Below, piece after piece: positions 42,889-52,211 of a stretch of 64,000 nucleotides of DNA; positions within the stretch are counted from its first letter, which is position 1, and every line of letters begins with the position of its first letter. The stretch is taken from contig NZ_JBEJGY010000004.1 in assembly GCF_040253615.1 (NCBI RefSeq), positions 7,748,209 to 7,812,208 on the forward strand, written 5' to 3'. This DNA comes from Streptomyces sp. Edi4. Its GTDB lineage: Bacteria; Actinomycetota; Actinomycetes; Streptomycetales; Streptomycetaceae. The notes under the pieces are model-generated. The model worked only from the letters and a program-made list of their open reading frames with translations, was not told the origin of the DNA and ran no database searches. A program made the position numbers and the translations under genes.

Positions 42889-43335
42889 TCAGGAGGTGCG
42901 AGCGTCGTGGTTCTCGCGGTTTGCGATGACCTCGGCCATGTGTGTCTGCGCCCAGTTTCTGAGCCCGCGCGTCATGTGGTGGAGCGAGAGGCCGAGGTCG
43001 GTCAGCTCGTAGGAGACGGTGACAGGAACGGTTGGTGTCACGGTACGGGTGAGCAGACCATCGTGCTCCAGCGACCGTAGCGTCTGGGTCAGCATCTTCT
43101 GGCTGACCCCGGCCAGAAGACGACAGATCTCGGAGTAACGCATCGCCTTCGGGGCGTCTGCGTGTGCTGCACCGGGCTGGCCAGGGCTGGTGTCGCCGCC
43201 CAGCGCACACAGGATCAGGACGACCCACTTGTCCGAGATTCGGTCGAGCAGCTGCCGGCTGGGGCACCCTGCCAGGAACGCGTTGTACTCCACCTTGGCC
43301 TGAGCCCTCTTCTGGGCCGCCTTCATCGTCGTCAC
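42889..43335 (-). CDS. HxlR-family transcriptional regulator
   Basis: 148 residues: CPSRQLLDRISDKWVVLILC (with the conserved Cys near residue 20), MRYSEICRLLAGVSQKMLTQ and wing TRTVTPTVPVTVSYELT. A 22-residue insertion (GGDTSPGQPGAAHADAPKA) between the first helices is longer than usual. GTG 43335 stands 8 nt from GAGAGG. It faces an aldo/keto reductase, a frequent pair: HxlR proteins sense reactive carbonyls or quinones and release the detoxifying reductase gene. Two small inverted repeats lie between. Confidence 0.85.
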   Translation of the reverse strand: MTTMKAAQKRAQAKVEYNAFLAGCPSRQLLDRISDKWVVLILCALGGDTSPGQPGAAHADAPKAMRYSEICRLLAGVSQKMLTQTLRSLEHDGLLTRTVTPTVPVTVSYELTDLGLSLHHMTRGLRNWAQTHMAEVIANRENHDARTS

Positions 43336-43366
43336 TGATCGCACCTCTCACCGATGGGTGGGTTAC

Positions 43367-43399
43367 GCACTCCGAAGTGCCTACTTCCCGAAAGGAAGT
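43367..43399. promoter_or_regulatory. Two inverted repeats between HxlR and aldo/keto reductase genes
   Basis: GCACT-CCGA-AGTGC (43367-43380) and ACTTCC-CGAAA-GGAAGT (43383-43399), adjacent and both perfect. Candidate HxlR operator sites. Confidence 0.5.
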
Positions 43400-43466
43400 T
43401 TCTCTCCAATGCTGATGCAGGGAGGCAGCAGGCGCCACCCCCAAGTGCACGACGAAAGGCAACAGG

Positions 43467-44339
43467 ATGAGCACACCCTCCCTCTCTCTTCCCGGCGACA
43501 CCTGGACTCTGGGTGACCTGACCGTCACCCGGTTCGGCTACGGCGCCATGCAACTGGCCGGCCCGTGGGTCATGGGGCCGCCCGCCGATCGCGAGGGTGC
43601 CCTGGCCGTTCTGCGTGAAGCGGTCGACCTCGGTATCACCCACATCGACACCAGCGACGCCTACGGGCCGCGCGTCACCAACGAGTTGATCCGCGAGGCA
43701 CTGCACCCCTATCCCGAGTCGCTGCACATCGTGACCAAGGTGGGCGCGACCCGCGACGAACAGGGCGGCTGGCCCACGGCCCGGCGACCCGAAGATCTGC
43801 GCCGACAGGTCCACGACAACCTCAAGTCCCTGGGGCTCGACGTACTCGACCTGGTCAACCTCCGACTCGGCAACGCCGAAGGTCCCCAGCCCGGCTCGCT
43901 CGCCGAGGCGTTCGAGACGCTCGTGGAACTCCAGCAGCAGGGCCTGATCCGCCACCTCGGGGTCAGCAACGCCACCGAGGAGCAGGTCACCGAGGCGCAG
44001 GGCATCGCGCCGATCGTGTGCGTGCAGAACATGTACAACGTCGCCCACCGCCACGACGACAAGCTCATCGACCGGCTTGCCGCCGAGGGCATCGCGTACG
44101 TGCCCTTCTTCCCCCTCGGGGGCTTTACCCCGCTTCAGTCCTCGGCGCTCTCGGCGGTCGCCGCTCGATTGAAGGCGACACAGATGTCCGTCGCGCTGGC
44201 CTGGCTGCTGCAGCGATCACCGAACATCCTGCTCATCCCCGGCACGTCATCGACGGCACACCTGCGCGAGAACATCGCCGGCGCGGGACTCTTCCTCTCT
44301 CATGAGGACTTGACCGAGCTGGACGACATCGGTCGCTGA
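43467..44339 (+). CDS. Aldo/keto reductase
   Basis: 290 residues, NADPH-dependent TIM-barrel reductase. Seen: FGYGAMQLAG, ITHIDTSDAYG (catalytic Asp and Tyr), HIVTKVG (Lys) and, in the nucleotide site, LLIPGTSSTAHLRENI. The fourth catalytic residue, normally His in a LxxH motif, is Arg here (DLVNLRLG), as in a subgroup of bacterial members, so the reaction may be slower or different. ATG 43467 follows AAAGG at 7 nt. Likely regulated by the divergent HxlR protein. Confidence 0.88.
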   Translation: MSTPSLSLPGDTWTLGDLTVTRFGYGAMQLAGPWVMGPPADREGALAVLREAVDLGITHIDTSDAYGPRVTNELIREALHPYPESLHIVTKVGATRDEQGGWPTARRPEDLRRQVHDNLKSLGLDVLDLVNLRLGNAEGPQPGSLAEAFETLVELQQQGLIRHLGVSNATEEQVTEAQGIAPIVCVQNMYNVAHRHDDKLIDRLAAEGIAYVPFFPLGGFTPLQSSALSAVAARLKATQMSVALAWLLQRSPNILLIPGTSSTAHLRENIAGAGLFLSHEDLTELDDIGR

Positions 44340-44393
44340 ACGCCCTGTAGCTGAACGGCCCACAAGCCACGACCGAAGCCACCGTTCACGTTT

Positions 44394-44425
44394 CGGCCCC
44401 GGTCACCTTCGCGCGACCGGGGCCG
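44394..44425 (+). terminator. Stem-loop after the aldo/keto reductase
   Basis: CGGCCCCGGTC and GACCGGGGCCG, perfect 11-bp stem, loop 10 nt, 54 bp after the stop codon. Confidence 0.75.
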
Positions 44426-44569
44426 CGGCGGGACGGTTCGCCCTCACCTGGTTGACTTCAGATCATCATGCTTCGTCCACGCTGGGTCCGGCTCACACAC
44501 GGGTGCTCAGAACGATCCTGAGTTCGGATGGCTACGCTGGTCGCCACGGTGGAGGAGGTCGCGATCGGT

Positions 44570-45460
44570 ATGGGTGACGGGCACGCGTCTGGACGGTCTG
44601 AGCGGGAGGATACGCTCGGGGCCGGTTGGGAGAGTCACCGGCCTGCGGTGTTCGGTGTGGCCTACCGGCTGCTGGGGAGTGTGGCCGATGCCGAGGACGT
44701 GACGCAGGACGTGTGGTTGCGGGCGGCCGGAGCGGATCTGCGGGACGTCACTGACCTGGGGGCCTGGCTGGTGACGGTGGCCGCGCGGCGCTCGTACGAC
44801 ATTCTCAAAAGTGCCCGTTACCGTCGGGAGAGCTATGTCGGGCCGTGGCTGCCGGAGCCGTTGCTGACGGGGCCGGACGCCTCGCAGCCGGTACTCGTCG
44901 ATGAGTCCGTCGGTTCGGCGATGCTGCTGATCATGCAAGAGCTGAGCCCGCCGGAGCGGGTGGCTTTCGTCCTGCACGATGTCTTCGGTCTCGAGTTCGC
45001 CAGGATCGCCGAAGTCCTGGACCTCTCGGTGGCGGGCGCCAGGCAGCACGCCTCGCGGGCGCGACGACGGCTCGCCAAGGCCAAGCAGTCCGTGCCGCAG
45101 GCATCGAAGGCGGAGCGCGAACGTGTCCTTGAGGCTTTCCGCGCCGCGTACGAGGCCGGGGACCTGGCCGGCCTGATCAGGCTCCTGCACCCGGACGCCG
45201 TCTTCGTCACCGACGGTGGCGGCAAGGTTACCGCGGCGCGCAAGCCCATCCACGGCGGCGAGCGCGTCGCCGAGGTCATGGTGCGGGTGGGGCGCCAGTG
45301 GCATCTGCACCGCATCGACTTCGCCGAGGTCGGCGGCGAGCTCGCCATGGTGTTCTACCGCGAGGGCCGGGTCCACTGCGTGGACACGGTCCAGATCACC
45401 GACGGTCTGATCACCGCCTTCCACAGGGTCGTCAATCCCGACAAACTCGCGCGGCTCTGA
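44570..45460 (+). CDS. SigJ-type ECF sigma factor with SnoaL-like C-terminal domain
   Basis: 296 residues: region 2 (VFGVAYRLLGSVADAEDVTQ, then DVWLRAAGADL), region 4 (LSPPERVAFVLHDVFGLEFA and LSVAGARQHASRARRRLAK), and a SnoaL/NTF2-like domain from about 185 (FRAAYEAGDLAGLIRLLHPD) that substitutes for an anti-sigma partner. Such ECF41/SigJ-type factors are usually encoded next to a carboxymuconolactone decarboxylase-like or other redox gene, as here. ATG 44570 is 11 nt after GGAGG; ATG 44528 is possible. The DGGGKV and VVNPDKLARL motifs of the family are present. Confidence 0.88.
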   Translation: MGDGHASGRSEREDTLGAGWESHRPAVFGVAYRLLGSVADAEDVTQDVWLRAAGADLRDVTDLGAWLVTVAARRSYDILKSARYRRESYVGPWLPEPLLTGPDASQPVLVDESVGSAMLLIMQELSPPERVAFVLHDVFGLEFARIAEVLDLSVAGARQHASRARRRLAKAKQSVPQASKAERERVLEAFRAAYEAGDLAGLIRLLHPDAVFVTDGGGKVTAARKPIHGGERVAEVMVRVGRQWHLHRIDFAEVGGELAMVFYREGRVHCVDTVQITDGLITAFHRVVNPDKLARL

Positions 45461-45530
45461 GCTGTCACACCCACGGGGGCTGCCTCGTCTTCCTGATGAG
45501 AAGGCACACGAGCGACGAATCGAAGGAACG

Positions 45531-45989
45531 ATGAACGACCCCCAGCGCGTGATCATCGGCAAGCAGCATCCGGTCTCCTACAAGGCCCTCATCGCCCTGT
45601 CCCAGAGGGTGGAAGAGTCCGCGGCCGCGGCGGGTCTCGACCCTCTCCTGATCGAGCTGCTGAAGATCCGCGCCTCCCAGATCAACGGCTGCGCGTTCTG
45701 CCTGCGCATGCACACCCGCGACGCCCTCAAGAAGGGCGAGAACCCCGACCGGATCGCTGTTCTGCCCGGATGGGAGGAGACCGGCTATTTCTCCGAGACC
45801 GAGCGCGCCGCCCTCCGTCTCACCGAGGCGGTCACCCGGGTGTCGGACGGACACGTCAGCGACGAGGACTACAACGCCGCCGCAGCTCTACTCACCGAAG
45901 ACCAGATCTCCGCCGTCTCCTGGCTGGCCATCCTGATGAACGCGTTCAACCGCGTCGCGGTCACCAGCCGGTACCCCGTCAACGGCTGA
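45531..45989 (+). CDS. AhpD-like/carboxymuconolactone decarboxylase-family protein
   Basis: 152 residues. The motif NGCAFCLRMHTRDALKKGE has the CxxC plus His of AhpD-type peroxidase partners. Such proteins reduce hydroperoxides through the CxxC pair. The gene follows the SigJ-type factor by 70 bp on the same strand, the standard ECF41 arrangement in which the sigma factor drives this gene. ATG 45531 follows GAAGGAA at 2-6 nt. No ahpC or other peroxidase lies nearby. Confidence 0.88.
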   Translation: MNDPQRVIIGKQHPVSYKALIALSQRVEESAAAAGLDPLLIELLKIRASQINGCAFCLRMHTRDALKKGENPDRIAVLPGWEETGYFSETERAALRLTEAVTRVSDGHVSDEDYNAAAALLTEDQISAVSWLAILMNAFNRVAVTSRYPVNG

Positions 45990-46056
45990 CCTCGACGCTG
46001 ACACCGACGGTGATACAGGCCGGCGAGGAGCCTCCACCGTCATGGTCATGAAATTG

Positions 46057-46092
46057 ACCGCCTCGCGCCAACGAACCGCCTCGCGCCAACGA
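46057..46092 (+). repeat. Exact 18-bp tandem duplication
   Basis: ACCGCCTCGCGCCAACGA occurs twice in direct contact (46057-46074, 46075-46092), just upstream of the WrbA-like gene. Confidence 0.85.
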
Positions 46093-46111
46093 TCTGAAGG
46101 GCCCTTCCAGC

Positions 46112-46732
46112 ATGACCACGCCCGCCCCAGCTGCTTCGTCTGCCGCTGCCGTCCCGCCGGTCCTCGCCATCGCCTATCACTCAGGCTTCGGCCACACCGC
46201 CGTGCTGGCCGAAGCGGTGCGCGAGGGCGCCGCCGACCACGGAGCGGATGCCCACCTGGTCAAGGTCGACGAGATCACCCAGGAGCAGTGGGCGCTGCTC
46301 GACGCCGCCGACGCGATCGTCTTCGGCTCGCCGACCTACATGGGCACCGCGTCCGGCGCCTTCCACGTCTTCGCCGAGGCCACCTCGAAACGCTGGGCAA
46401 CCCAAGCCTGGCAGGACAAGCTGGCGGCGGGCTTCACCAACTCCGGTGCGAAGAGCGGCGACAAGCTGAACACCCTGCAGTTCTTCTCCGTGCTGGCCGC
46501 CCAGCACGGCATGCACTGGATCAACCTCGGCCTGATGTCCGGATGGCACTCCACCACCGCCTCCGAGAACGACCTCAACCGCCTCGGCATCTACCTGGGC
46601 GCCGGCGCGCAGACCGACACCGACCGGGGCCCGGACGGCGTCCACAAGGCCGACATAGCCACCGCCGAACACCTCGGCCGGCGAGTCGCCGCTCAGGCCG
46701 CGGTGTACGCCGCCGGCCGACACGTGATGTGA
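46112..46732 (+). CDS. WrbA-like NAD(P)H:quinone oxidoreductase/flavodoxin-family protein
   Basis: 206 residues with the flavodoxin-like fold. The FMN phosphate loop is VLAIAYHSGFGHTAVLAEA, followed by ADAIVFGSPTYMGTASG and the loop LAAGFTNSGAKSGDK; the HGMHWINLG segment and the long end are as in WrbA. These enzymes reduce quinones by two electrons, avoiding semiquinones. It follows the AhpD-like gene on the same strand and fits a redox-stress set. ATG 46112 is downstream of GAAGG, at a longer 11-nt distance. Confidence 0.88.
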   Translation: MTTPAPAASSAAAVPPVLAIAYHSGFGHTAVLAEAVREGAADHGADAHLVKVDEITQEQWALLDAADAIVFGSPTYMGTASGAFHVFAEATSKRWATQAWQDKLAAGFTNSGAKSGDKLNTLQFFSVLAAQHGMHWINLGLMSGWHSTTASENDLNRLGIYLGAGAQTDTDRGPDGVHKADIATAEHLGRRVAAQAAVYAAGRHVM

Positions 46733-46785
46733 CGAGTTCCCAAACGGCCAGAAGCACTGTGCCGGCAACCCGGCTGAGCTGGTGC

Positions 46786-47633
46786 GTCCTAACCCGGCTG
46801 CGGGCGCGAGCCGACCGGGGTCACATCACACCCAGCATCCGCCGCTTCGCCGCCGAGCAGACCAAGTACGCGACTGCCTTCCTCCTGTGGCTCGGCGAAC
46901 GGAACACCACCCTCGCTTCCCGCGGCCAGATCGACGTCGACGCCTGGTGGGCCGAGAACAGCGAGCACGGCCGCGACTGCTTGAGGGGCTTCCTCAACTG
47001 GGCCATGCAGAGCCGCCATTGCCGACGCTCTCGCTCCATACCCGCGATGAAAGCCACCCGCCGAGCCGCGCTGAGCAAAGACGAACGCCTGGACGCCCTC
47101 GGCCGCCTGCCGACCGACCAGGGGACACACCGAAAATCCTCCGCGTCGCCGGCGTCGTCGTGCTCCTCTACGCACAGCCCCTCACCCGGATCGTCCGGCT
47201 CACCGTCGACGACGTGGTGCACGACGGACAAGCAGTACTTCTCCGTCTCGGGGAACCGGCCTCACCCGTCCCCGAGCCAGCCGCTTCCCTGTTGCTGGAC
47301 TACATCGCCGACCGCACCCACGTGAACACCGCCACCAACCAGGCATCACCCTGGCTCTTCCCAGGCCGCCGAGCGGACCAGCCCTTCCGCTCCGACCACC
47401 TGTCCGCACTCCTCAACAAGATCGGCGTCCCAGTAGCCGCCGCCCGCGGCGCCGCCATCCGACAACAACTCCTTGAGATGCCCGCTCCCGTCGTCGCCGA
47501 CGCCCTCGGCCACCACGACAAGACCACCACCCGCCTGCTCAACGAGACCGGCGGAACGCGGAGCCGATACGCCGCTGGCGATCACACACGGTCACCAGCA
47601 GGCTGGGCTCCACGGAGACCTGGCAACAGTTGA
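46786..47633 (+). pseudogene. Frameshifted tyrosine-recombinase/integrase-like gene
   Basis: The N-terminal half (SIRRFAAEQTKYATAFLLWL ... GFLNWAMQSRHC) lies in one frame up to about 47125; the C-terminal half (AGVVVLLYAQPLTRIVRLTV ... APVVADALGHHDKTTTRLLN) continues in another. The second half matches the catalytic core region of a common Streptomyces site-specific-recombinase-like family. One frameshift near 47125 is enough to inactivate it. No attachment-site-like repeat was found nearby. Confidence 0.75.
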
Positions 47634-47825
47634 ATACGCGAGCCCACCAGTAGCGCGGCATGGTCCGCGCTGGGCGGTCCCTCAATGCGATGGCCCCCGA
47701 GTGCTGCCGGTAATGGGGGGCTGGCCCCCACCCCCGACCAACCGGACAGCCGGATGGCCGGGAGAACGCCGTGTCGGCGACCGTGGGGCTGTCCCGAGCA
47801 GGCCGCCTACAGAGAAGGCAAGATC

Positions 47826-49202
47826 GTGCGCATTGTCACGGCGACCGCCGTCGCACTGGCCCTTGCCGGCGGAGCCGCGCCGGCCGCCGCCGCCCACCAG
47901 CCGACCACCGACGGAATCTGGCGCATGGACGGCTACGGCACAGTGCTATCCATCCGCAACGGAACCCTCCAGGAGTACCAGACCACCGCCGTCAGCTGCC
48001 TCAGGGGCGACTCCGCGCAGCGGACCGGCCCCGGCACCTACACCACGCCCGACGGCACTATGCTCACTGTGCGCACCCAAGGAGGCCGTGACCGCGGGTC
48101 CGTGCGGGTGGACGGTTCCGTCGGCGACCGGAACCTGCGCCGGATCCAGGAGTTGCCCGACGCCTGCACGCGTCCGGCCCCCAAGGGGCCGCTCGCTGCC
48201 TTTGACGTCTTCTGGCAGTCCTTCGAGGAGAACTACCCCTTCTTTTCCGCCAAGGGCATCGACTGGCACGCTGTCCGCGACCAATACCGGCCCAAGGTGC
48301 ACGCGAAGACGGCCAAGGACGAGCTCTTCGCCGTCTTCAGCGAGATGGTCAAGCCGCTCTACGACTCCCATGTTGCCGTTCAGGACGGCGATCGCGTCTT
48401 CGCGCAGGTTCGCCCCGGCACCGTCCTGCCCACCGAGGAGTTGGACACCAAGGTCAAGAAGTTCATCGTGGCGCACGACCTCAAGGACGCCCGGAACCTC
48501 CAGGACTTCGCCAACGGGCGGATCACCTACGCCGACCTCCCCGGCGGACAGGGCTATGTGCGGATCTCCGGGTTCGGCGGATACGCGGGCCATGGAGCCC
48601 CCTACGCCGCCCAGCTGGCCGAGCTCGACAGGGCGCTGGATACGGTCCTCAGCCAGGAGCGCACTCAGCGCCTGAAGGGTCTGATCATCGACCTGCGGAT
48701 TAATGGCGGCGGCTCCGACGCCCTGGGAATCCACATCGCCGAGCGCCTCGCGGACACATCCTACGTCGCCTACTCCAAGCGGGCCCGCAACGACCCCGCC
48801 GACCCCACCCGGCACACTCGCCCCCAGCCCGCGTATGTCACACCCGCCCAAGGACCCCGTTACACCGGGCCGGTCGCCGTGCTGACCGGCGGCTCGACGG
48901 TCAGCGCGGGGGAGACCTTCACCCAGGCCCTCATGGAGCGGCCCGGCAAGACGGTCCGGATCGGGCAGCCCACACAGGGCGTCTTCTCGGACGTCATGCT
49001 GCGCAAGCTCCCCAACGACATGTCGGCCTGGCTGCCGAACGAGGAGTTCCTGACCCGGTCGGGCAGGACCTTCGACGGCACGGGCATTCCGCCGCACCTC
49101 ACTGAGCCGGTGTTCACGAAGGAGGAGTTCGACAAGAAGAGGGACTCGGCCTTCGACAGGGCTCTGAACGTCCTGCGGAACTACGGCGGCATCACGAGCT
49201 GA
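47826..49202 (+). CDS. Secreted S41-family C-terminal-processing-type peptidase
   Basis: 458 residues: a short signal peptide (ATAVALALAGGAAPAAAA), an N-terminal lipocalin-like or beta domain (about 25-115), a tricorn-like helical region, then the S41 protease core with LKGLIIDLRINGGGSDALG (the conserved DLRxNxGG) and the nucleophile in TGGSTVSAGETFTQA. A catalytic Lys lies in the PTQGVFSDVMLRKLPND segment. No PDZ domain is obvious. It cuts extracellular proteins or tags; the true substrate is unknown. GTG 47826 follows GAAGG at 7 nt. Confidence 0.85.
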   Translation: MRIVTATAVALALAGGAAPAAAAHQPTTDGIWRMDGYGTVLSIRNGTLQEYQTTAVSCLRGDSAQRTGPGTYTTPDGTMLTVRTQGGRDRGSVRVDGSVGDRNLRRIQELPDACTRPAPKGPLAAFDVFWQSFEENYPFFSAKGIDWHAVRDQYRPKVHAKTAKDELFAVFSEMVKPLYDSHVAVQDGDRVFAQVRPGTVLPTEELDTKVKKFIVAHDLKDARNLQDFANGRITYADLPGGQGYVRISGFGGYAGHGAPYAAQLAELDRALDTVLSQERTQRLKGLIIDLRINGGGSDALGIHIAERLADTSYVAYSKRARNDPADPTRHTRPQPAYVTPAQGPRYTGPVAVLTGGSTVSAGETFTQALMERPGKTVRIGQPTQGVFSDVMLRKLPNDMSAWLPNEEFLTRSGRTFDGTGIPPHLTEPVFTKEEFDKKRDSAFDRALNVLRNYGGITS

Positions 49203-49282
49203 CGCAGGAGCAGCGGGACGGGGGGGCGTCTCTATGTCTTTCGTCAATGACGTGGTGTCTGGTGTGCGGGTTTTTGGGGTGG

Positions 49283-49870
49283 TCATGCGGCGAGAGTGAC
49301 GTCGGGGGTCCGGGGTTCGTAGATGGTGCCGTCTCGGAGTATGGCGAACAGGACGCTGATGCGTTGGCGGGCGAGGCGGAGGAGGGCTTGGGTGTGGGTT
49401 TTGCCGCGGGCTCTTTGCCGGTCGTAGTAGGCGCGTGAAGCCGGGTCGGCGTTCATGCAGGCGAAGGCGGAGAGGAACATGGCGCGTTTGAGCTGCCGGT
49501 TTCCGCCTCGTGGCGCGTGCTCGCCGTGGATCGAGGTTCCCGACGACTTGGTGGTGGGGGCGAGGCCGGTGTAGGAGGCGAGGTGGGCGGCGCTGGGGAA
49601 GCCGGTTCCGTCGCCGACGGTGACCAGCAGGACGGCTGCGGTCCTGACTCCGACTCCCGGCATCGAAGTCAGGACCTGGTGAAGAGGGTGAGCCTCCAGC
49701 AGGCTGTTGATCTGGGTTTCCAGGGCCCGGCGCTGGGCGTGGACCGCGGCGAGGGAGGCGGCCAGGGACGGGATCACGACGTCGAGGGTGCCGGTTCCCG
49801 GGACCACGACGGTCTGCTCGTCGAGAGCGTCGAAGACGGGGAGGCGGTGGCTCCGGTATTTGAGCGGAAC
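49283..49870 (-). pseudogene. IS110-family transposase, C-terminal fragment
   Basis: About 195 residues of a Transposase_20 domain: VFDALDEQTVVVPGTGT, LTSMPGVGVRTAAVLL (the GVG helix-hairpin-helix-like motif) and GNRQLKRAMFLSAFACMN. The N-terminal DEDD RuvC-like domain is missing, cut off near 49870 beside the CPBP gene. The remaining frame is intact to its stop. Confidence 0.85.
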
Positions 49871-49914
49871 CCGCCCGCGATACCTGCGCGGAATGCCAAC
49901 CGGCGGCGGGAGCC

Positions 49915-50826
49915 TTACGGGGCGGGGGTGCGCAGGGACCGGTCCAGTAGGCACAGGACGGCGAGCGGGGACATCGCCAGTGTCGGGAGCACCGTCGTGG
50001 CCAGGTCGCCCAGGCCCGCCCCGGGGCTGCCGAGCAACTGGCCGACCAGCAGGAACAGCACCATGTTGTTGCCGCTGTGCGCCAGGCTCGCCACCCACAC
50101 GCTCCCGCTGCGCCGGTAGAGCCACCACAGCAAGACCTCCTGGACCAGAAAGGACGCCGTCCACGCGGTCAGCCCGACGGCTCGGTCGCGGAACTCGACG
50201 TAGCCGATGAACGCCAGCGGAAAGTGCCAGACCGCCCAGATCAGCCCGGTCGCCAGCACCGACGGGACGGTCCGGCCGCCGAACAGCCGGGGCCGCAGAT
50301 AGCTGGTCCAACCGAACTCCTCACCGCAGTACAGAGGGGTGAGCAGCGGCACGACCAGCATGAGCGCCGCTACCCCCGCCCAACCCGGCAGCCCCGACAG
50401 CACCTCGCCAAGCGGGGCGAGGTCCGGCTCCCACAGGCCGAGCACCGCCGCCAGAGCGACCGACGCCGCAGCGATGCCCAGCGGACCGAGCCAGGCGATG
50501 ATCCAGTACGGCCACGCCTGTCGCAGCCGGAGCCTCAGCCCCGCGTCCGCGAACCCCTCCTTCGTGACCCAGCGGCGCACGACGACCGCCACGATCCCCG
50601 GACCAAGGGCGTAAGGGAGTTGAAGCAGCGGATCGACCGCCGTCAGCCCGAGCCGCTGCCGGGCGAAGAGCAGCCACAGCCACGTCAGACCGAACGTCAG
50701 GGCCAGGAACACGACCACGCCCTTGCTCCGGGCGGGCGTTGGCCCGATCTTCTCCATGCCTCGTGCCCCGGGCTGCATCTCCACGCCCGCTGCCCCGACC
50801 CTTTCGAGGTCCGCTTCCTGTGCCAT
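49915..50826 (-). CDS. CPBP-family intramembrane metalloprotease
   Basis: 303 residues with about eight membrane segments. The CPBP motifs are all visible: EEFGWTSYLRPRL (motif 1 EExxxR-like), WAVWHFPLA (motif 2 with FxxxH) and AHSGNNM (motif 3). The family includes CAAX-type prenyl proteases and bacteriocin-processing or immunity proteins. ATG 50826 follows GGGAAGAG; the frame continues upstream without homology. It is divergent from the histidine kinase, with 160 bp between, and may be under the adjacent two-component system. The role remains open. Confidence 0.85.
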   Translation of the reverse strand: MAQEADLERVGAAGVEMQPGARGMEKIGPTPARSKGVVVFLALTFGLTWLWLLFARQRLGLTAVDPLLQLPYALGPGIVAVVVRRWVTKEGFADAGLRLRLRQAWPYWIIAWLGPLGIAAASVALAAVLGLWEPDLAPLGEVLSGLPGWAGVAALMLVVPLLTPLYCGEEFGWTSYLRPRLFGGRTVPSVLATGLIWAVWHFPLAFIGYVEFRDRAVGLTAWTASFLVQEVLLWWLYRRSGSVWVASLAHSGNNMVLFLLVGQLLGSPGAGLGDLATTVLPTLAMSPLAVLCLLDRSLRTPAP

Positions 50827-50987
50827 GCGCTCTTCCCCATCTCCGGACGACGACACGGAGAAAGCTCCCACCCACGACCCCGCCCCCGCATCGCTACCCG
50901 GAGCCAACAACGGCTCCCCCAAAAGAGGCCCCCACCTGGCTCTTTCGGGGGAAGTGGCGGGCACCGGCCGGGCAGTACGGTCCAGCC

Positions 50988-52211
50988 ATGCGCACCGTGT
51001 TGATCCGGAGCCCGCGGTCGTGGCTCCACGCCGCCGTCGGCGCCCTGCTGAGCCTTCCGCCCGCGCTGGCAGCCGTGTTGGCGGCCCCGCCCGGCCGACC
51101 GCTGTTGCTTCGGGTCGCCGCGAGCACGGTGGCGCTGCTCGCCGTCCTCGCCGCCCTGGGCTTCCCGCGCGCCGCCCGCACCGGCTGCGTACGCCTGGCG
51201 AACGCTCTCCTCGGTACCGAACTGCCCACGCCCGCACCCGGCATGAGCCGCGAGCACCGGTTGCGGACGACGGCATGGCTGGTGCCGCACATAGTCGTGG
51301 GCCTCGCGGTGACCACCGTGACCTTCCTCCTGCTGCTGTCCGCCGCGGTGTTCCCCGGGGTGTGGCTGGCCGGCGGCGGCCATGTGTCGACGTTCGGCAC
51401 CACCGTGCCGGTGGCAGCCGGATGGCGGGGCGCGTGGACCCCACTGGTCTCCGCCGTGACCCTCGCCGCCGCCTCGTACGTCACTCTGGGCGGCGCAGCC
51501 GTGCTGCGCCCGCTCGCCCAGGTCCTCCTCGACCACCGGCCCGCCGAACGGCTCGCCGCCGCCGAGGAGGAGCTGAACCGACTGGCCGGACAGCAGCGCC
51601 TGGCACGCGAGTTGCACGACTCGATCGGACACACCCTCACCGCCTCCACCATCCAGGCCGCCGTCGCGAGCGAACTGCTGGACCGCGACCCGCAGGCCGC
51701 ACGGCGCGCCCTCACCAGCATCGAAGAGACCACACGCACCGCGATGGACGACCTCGACCACGTCCTCGGCCTCCTGCACGCCGGGACCACCCCCACCACA
51801 CCCCCGCGGACCCTCGCCGACCTCGGCCCGCTCACCGACGGGGTCCGGCAGGCCGGTGCCCAACTGCGCGTCGAGACCCGCGGCGACCTCACCCGAGTCC
51901 CGGCCACCGTGTCCCGCGAGGCGTACCGCATCGTCCAGGAGGGCCTGACCAACGCGCTGCGCCACGGCGACCTGTCATCGATCACCCTGCGCATAACGGC
52001 CGGGAAGGACTGGCTGGACGTGGAACTGCTCAACCTCCCCGCCGAGGCACGCGCGCCACGCCGCCGGCCGGCCGGTCGGGGCCTCGACGGCATCCGTGAG
52101 CGCGTGCGCACCCTGTGCGGCGAGACCTCCGCCGGCCCGTCCTACGACGACGAGGACGGCCGCGAACGCTGGCGGCTCACCGCGCGGCTCCCGCTACGCT
52201 CGCTCGCATGA
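50988..52211 (+). CDS. NarL-type sensor histidine kinase
   Basis: 407 residues. The N-terminal half has about four membrane helices (LLSLPPALAAVLAAPPG; VAASTVALLAVLAALGF; IVVGLAVTTVTFLLLLSAAV; LVSAVTLAAASYVTLGGAAV). The HisKA_3 dimer domain carries the phosphoaccepting His in RLARELHDSIGHTLTAS, and the ATPase has the N-box EGLTNALRHG and G-box RPAGRGLDGIRERV. It should phosphorylate the downstream regulator, whose ATG overlaps its stop (ATGA at 52208). ATG 50988 begins the first helix. The stimulus is unknown; the divergent CPBP gene is a candidate target. Confidence 0.88.
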   Translation: MRTVLIRSPRSWLHAAVGALLSLPPALAAVLAAPPGRPLLLRVAASTVALLAVLAALGFPRAARTGCVRLANALLGTELPTPAPGMSREHRLRTTAWLVPHIVVGLAVTTVTFLLLLSAAVFPGVWLAGGGHVSTFGTTVPVAAGWRGAWTPLVSAVTLAAASYVTLGGAAVLRPLAQVLLDHRPAERLAAAEEELNRLAGQQRLARELHDSIGHTLTASTIQAAVASELLDRDPQAARRALTSIEETTRTAMDDLDHVLGLLHAGTTPTTPPRTLADLGPLTDGVRQAGAQLRVETRGDLTRVPATVSREAYRIVQEGLTNALRHGDLSSITLRITAGKDWLDVELLNLPAEARAPRRRPAGRGLDGIRERVRTLCGETSAGPSYDDEDGRERWRLTARLPLRSLA

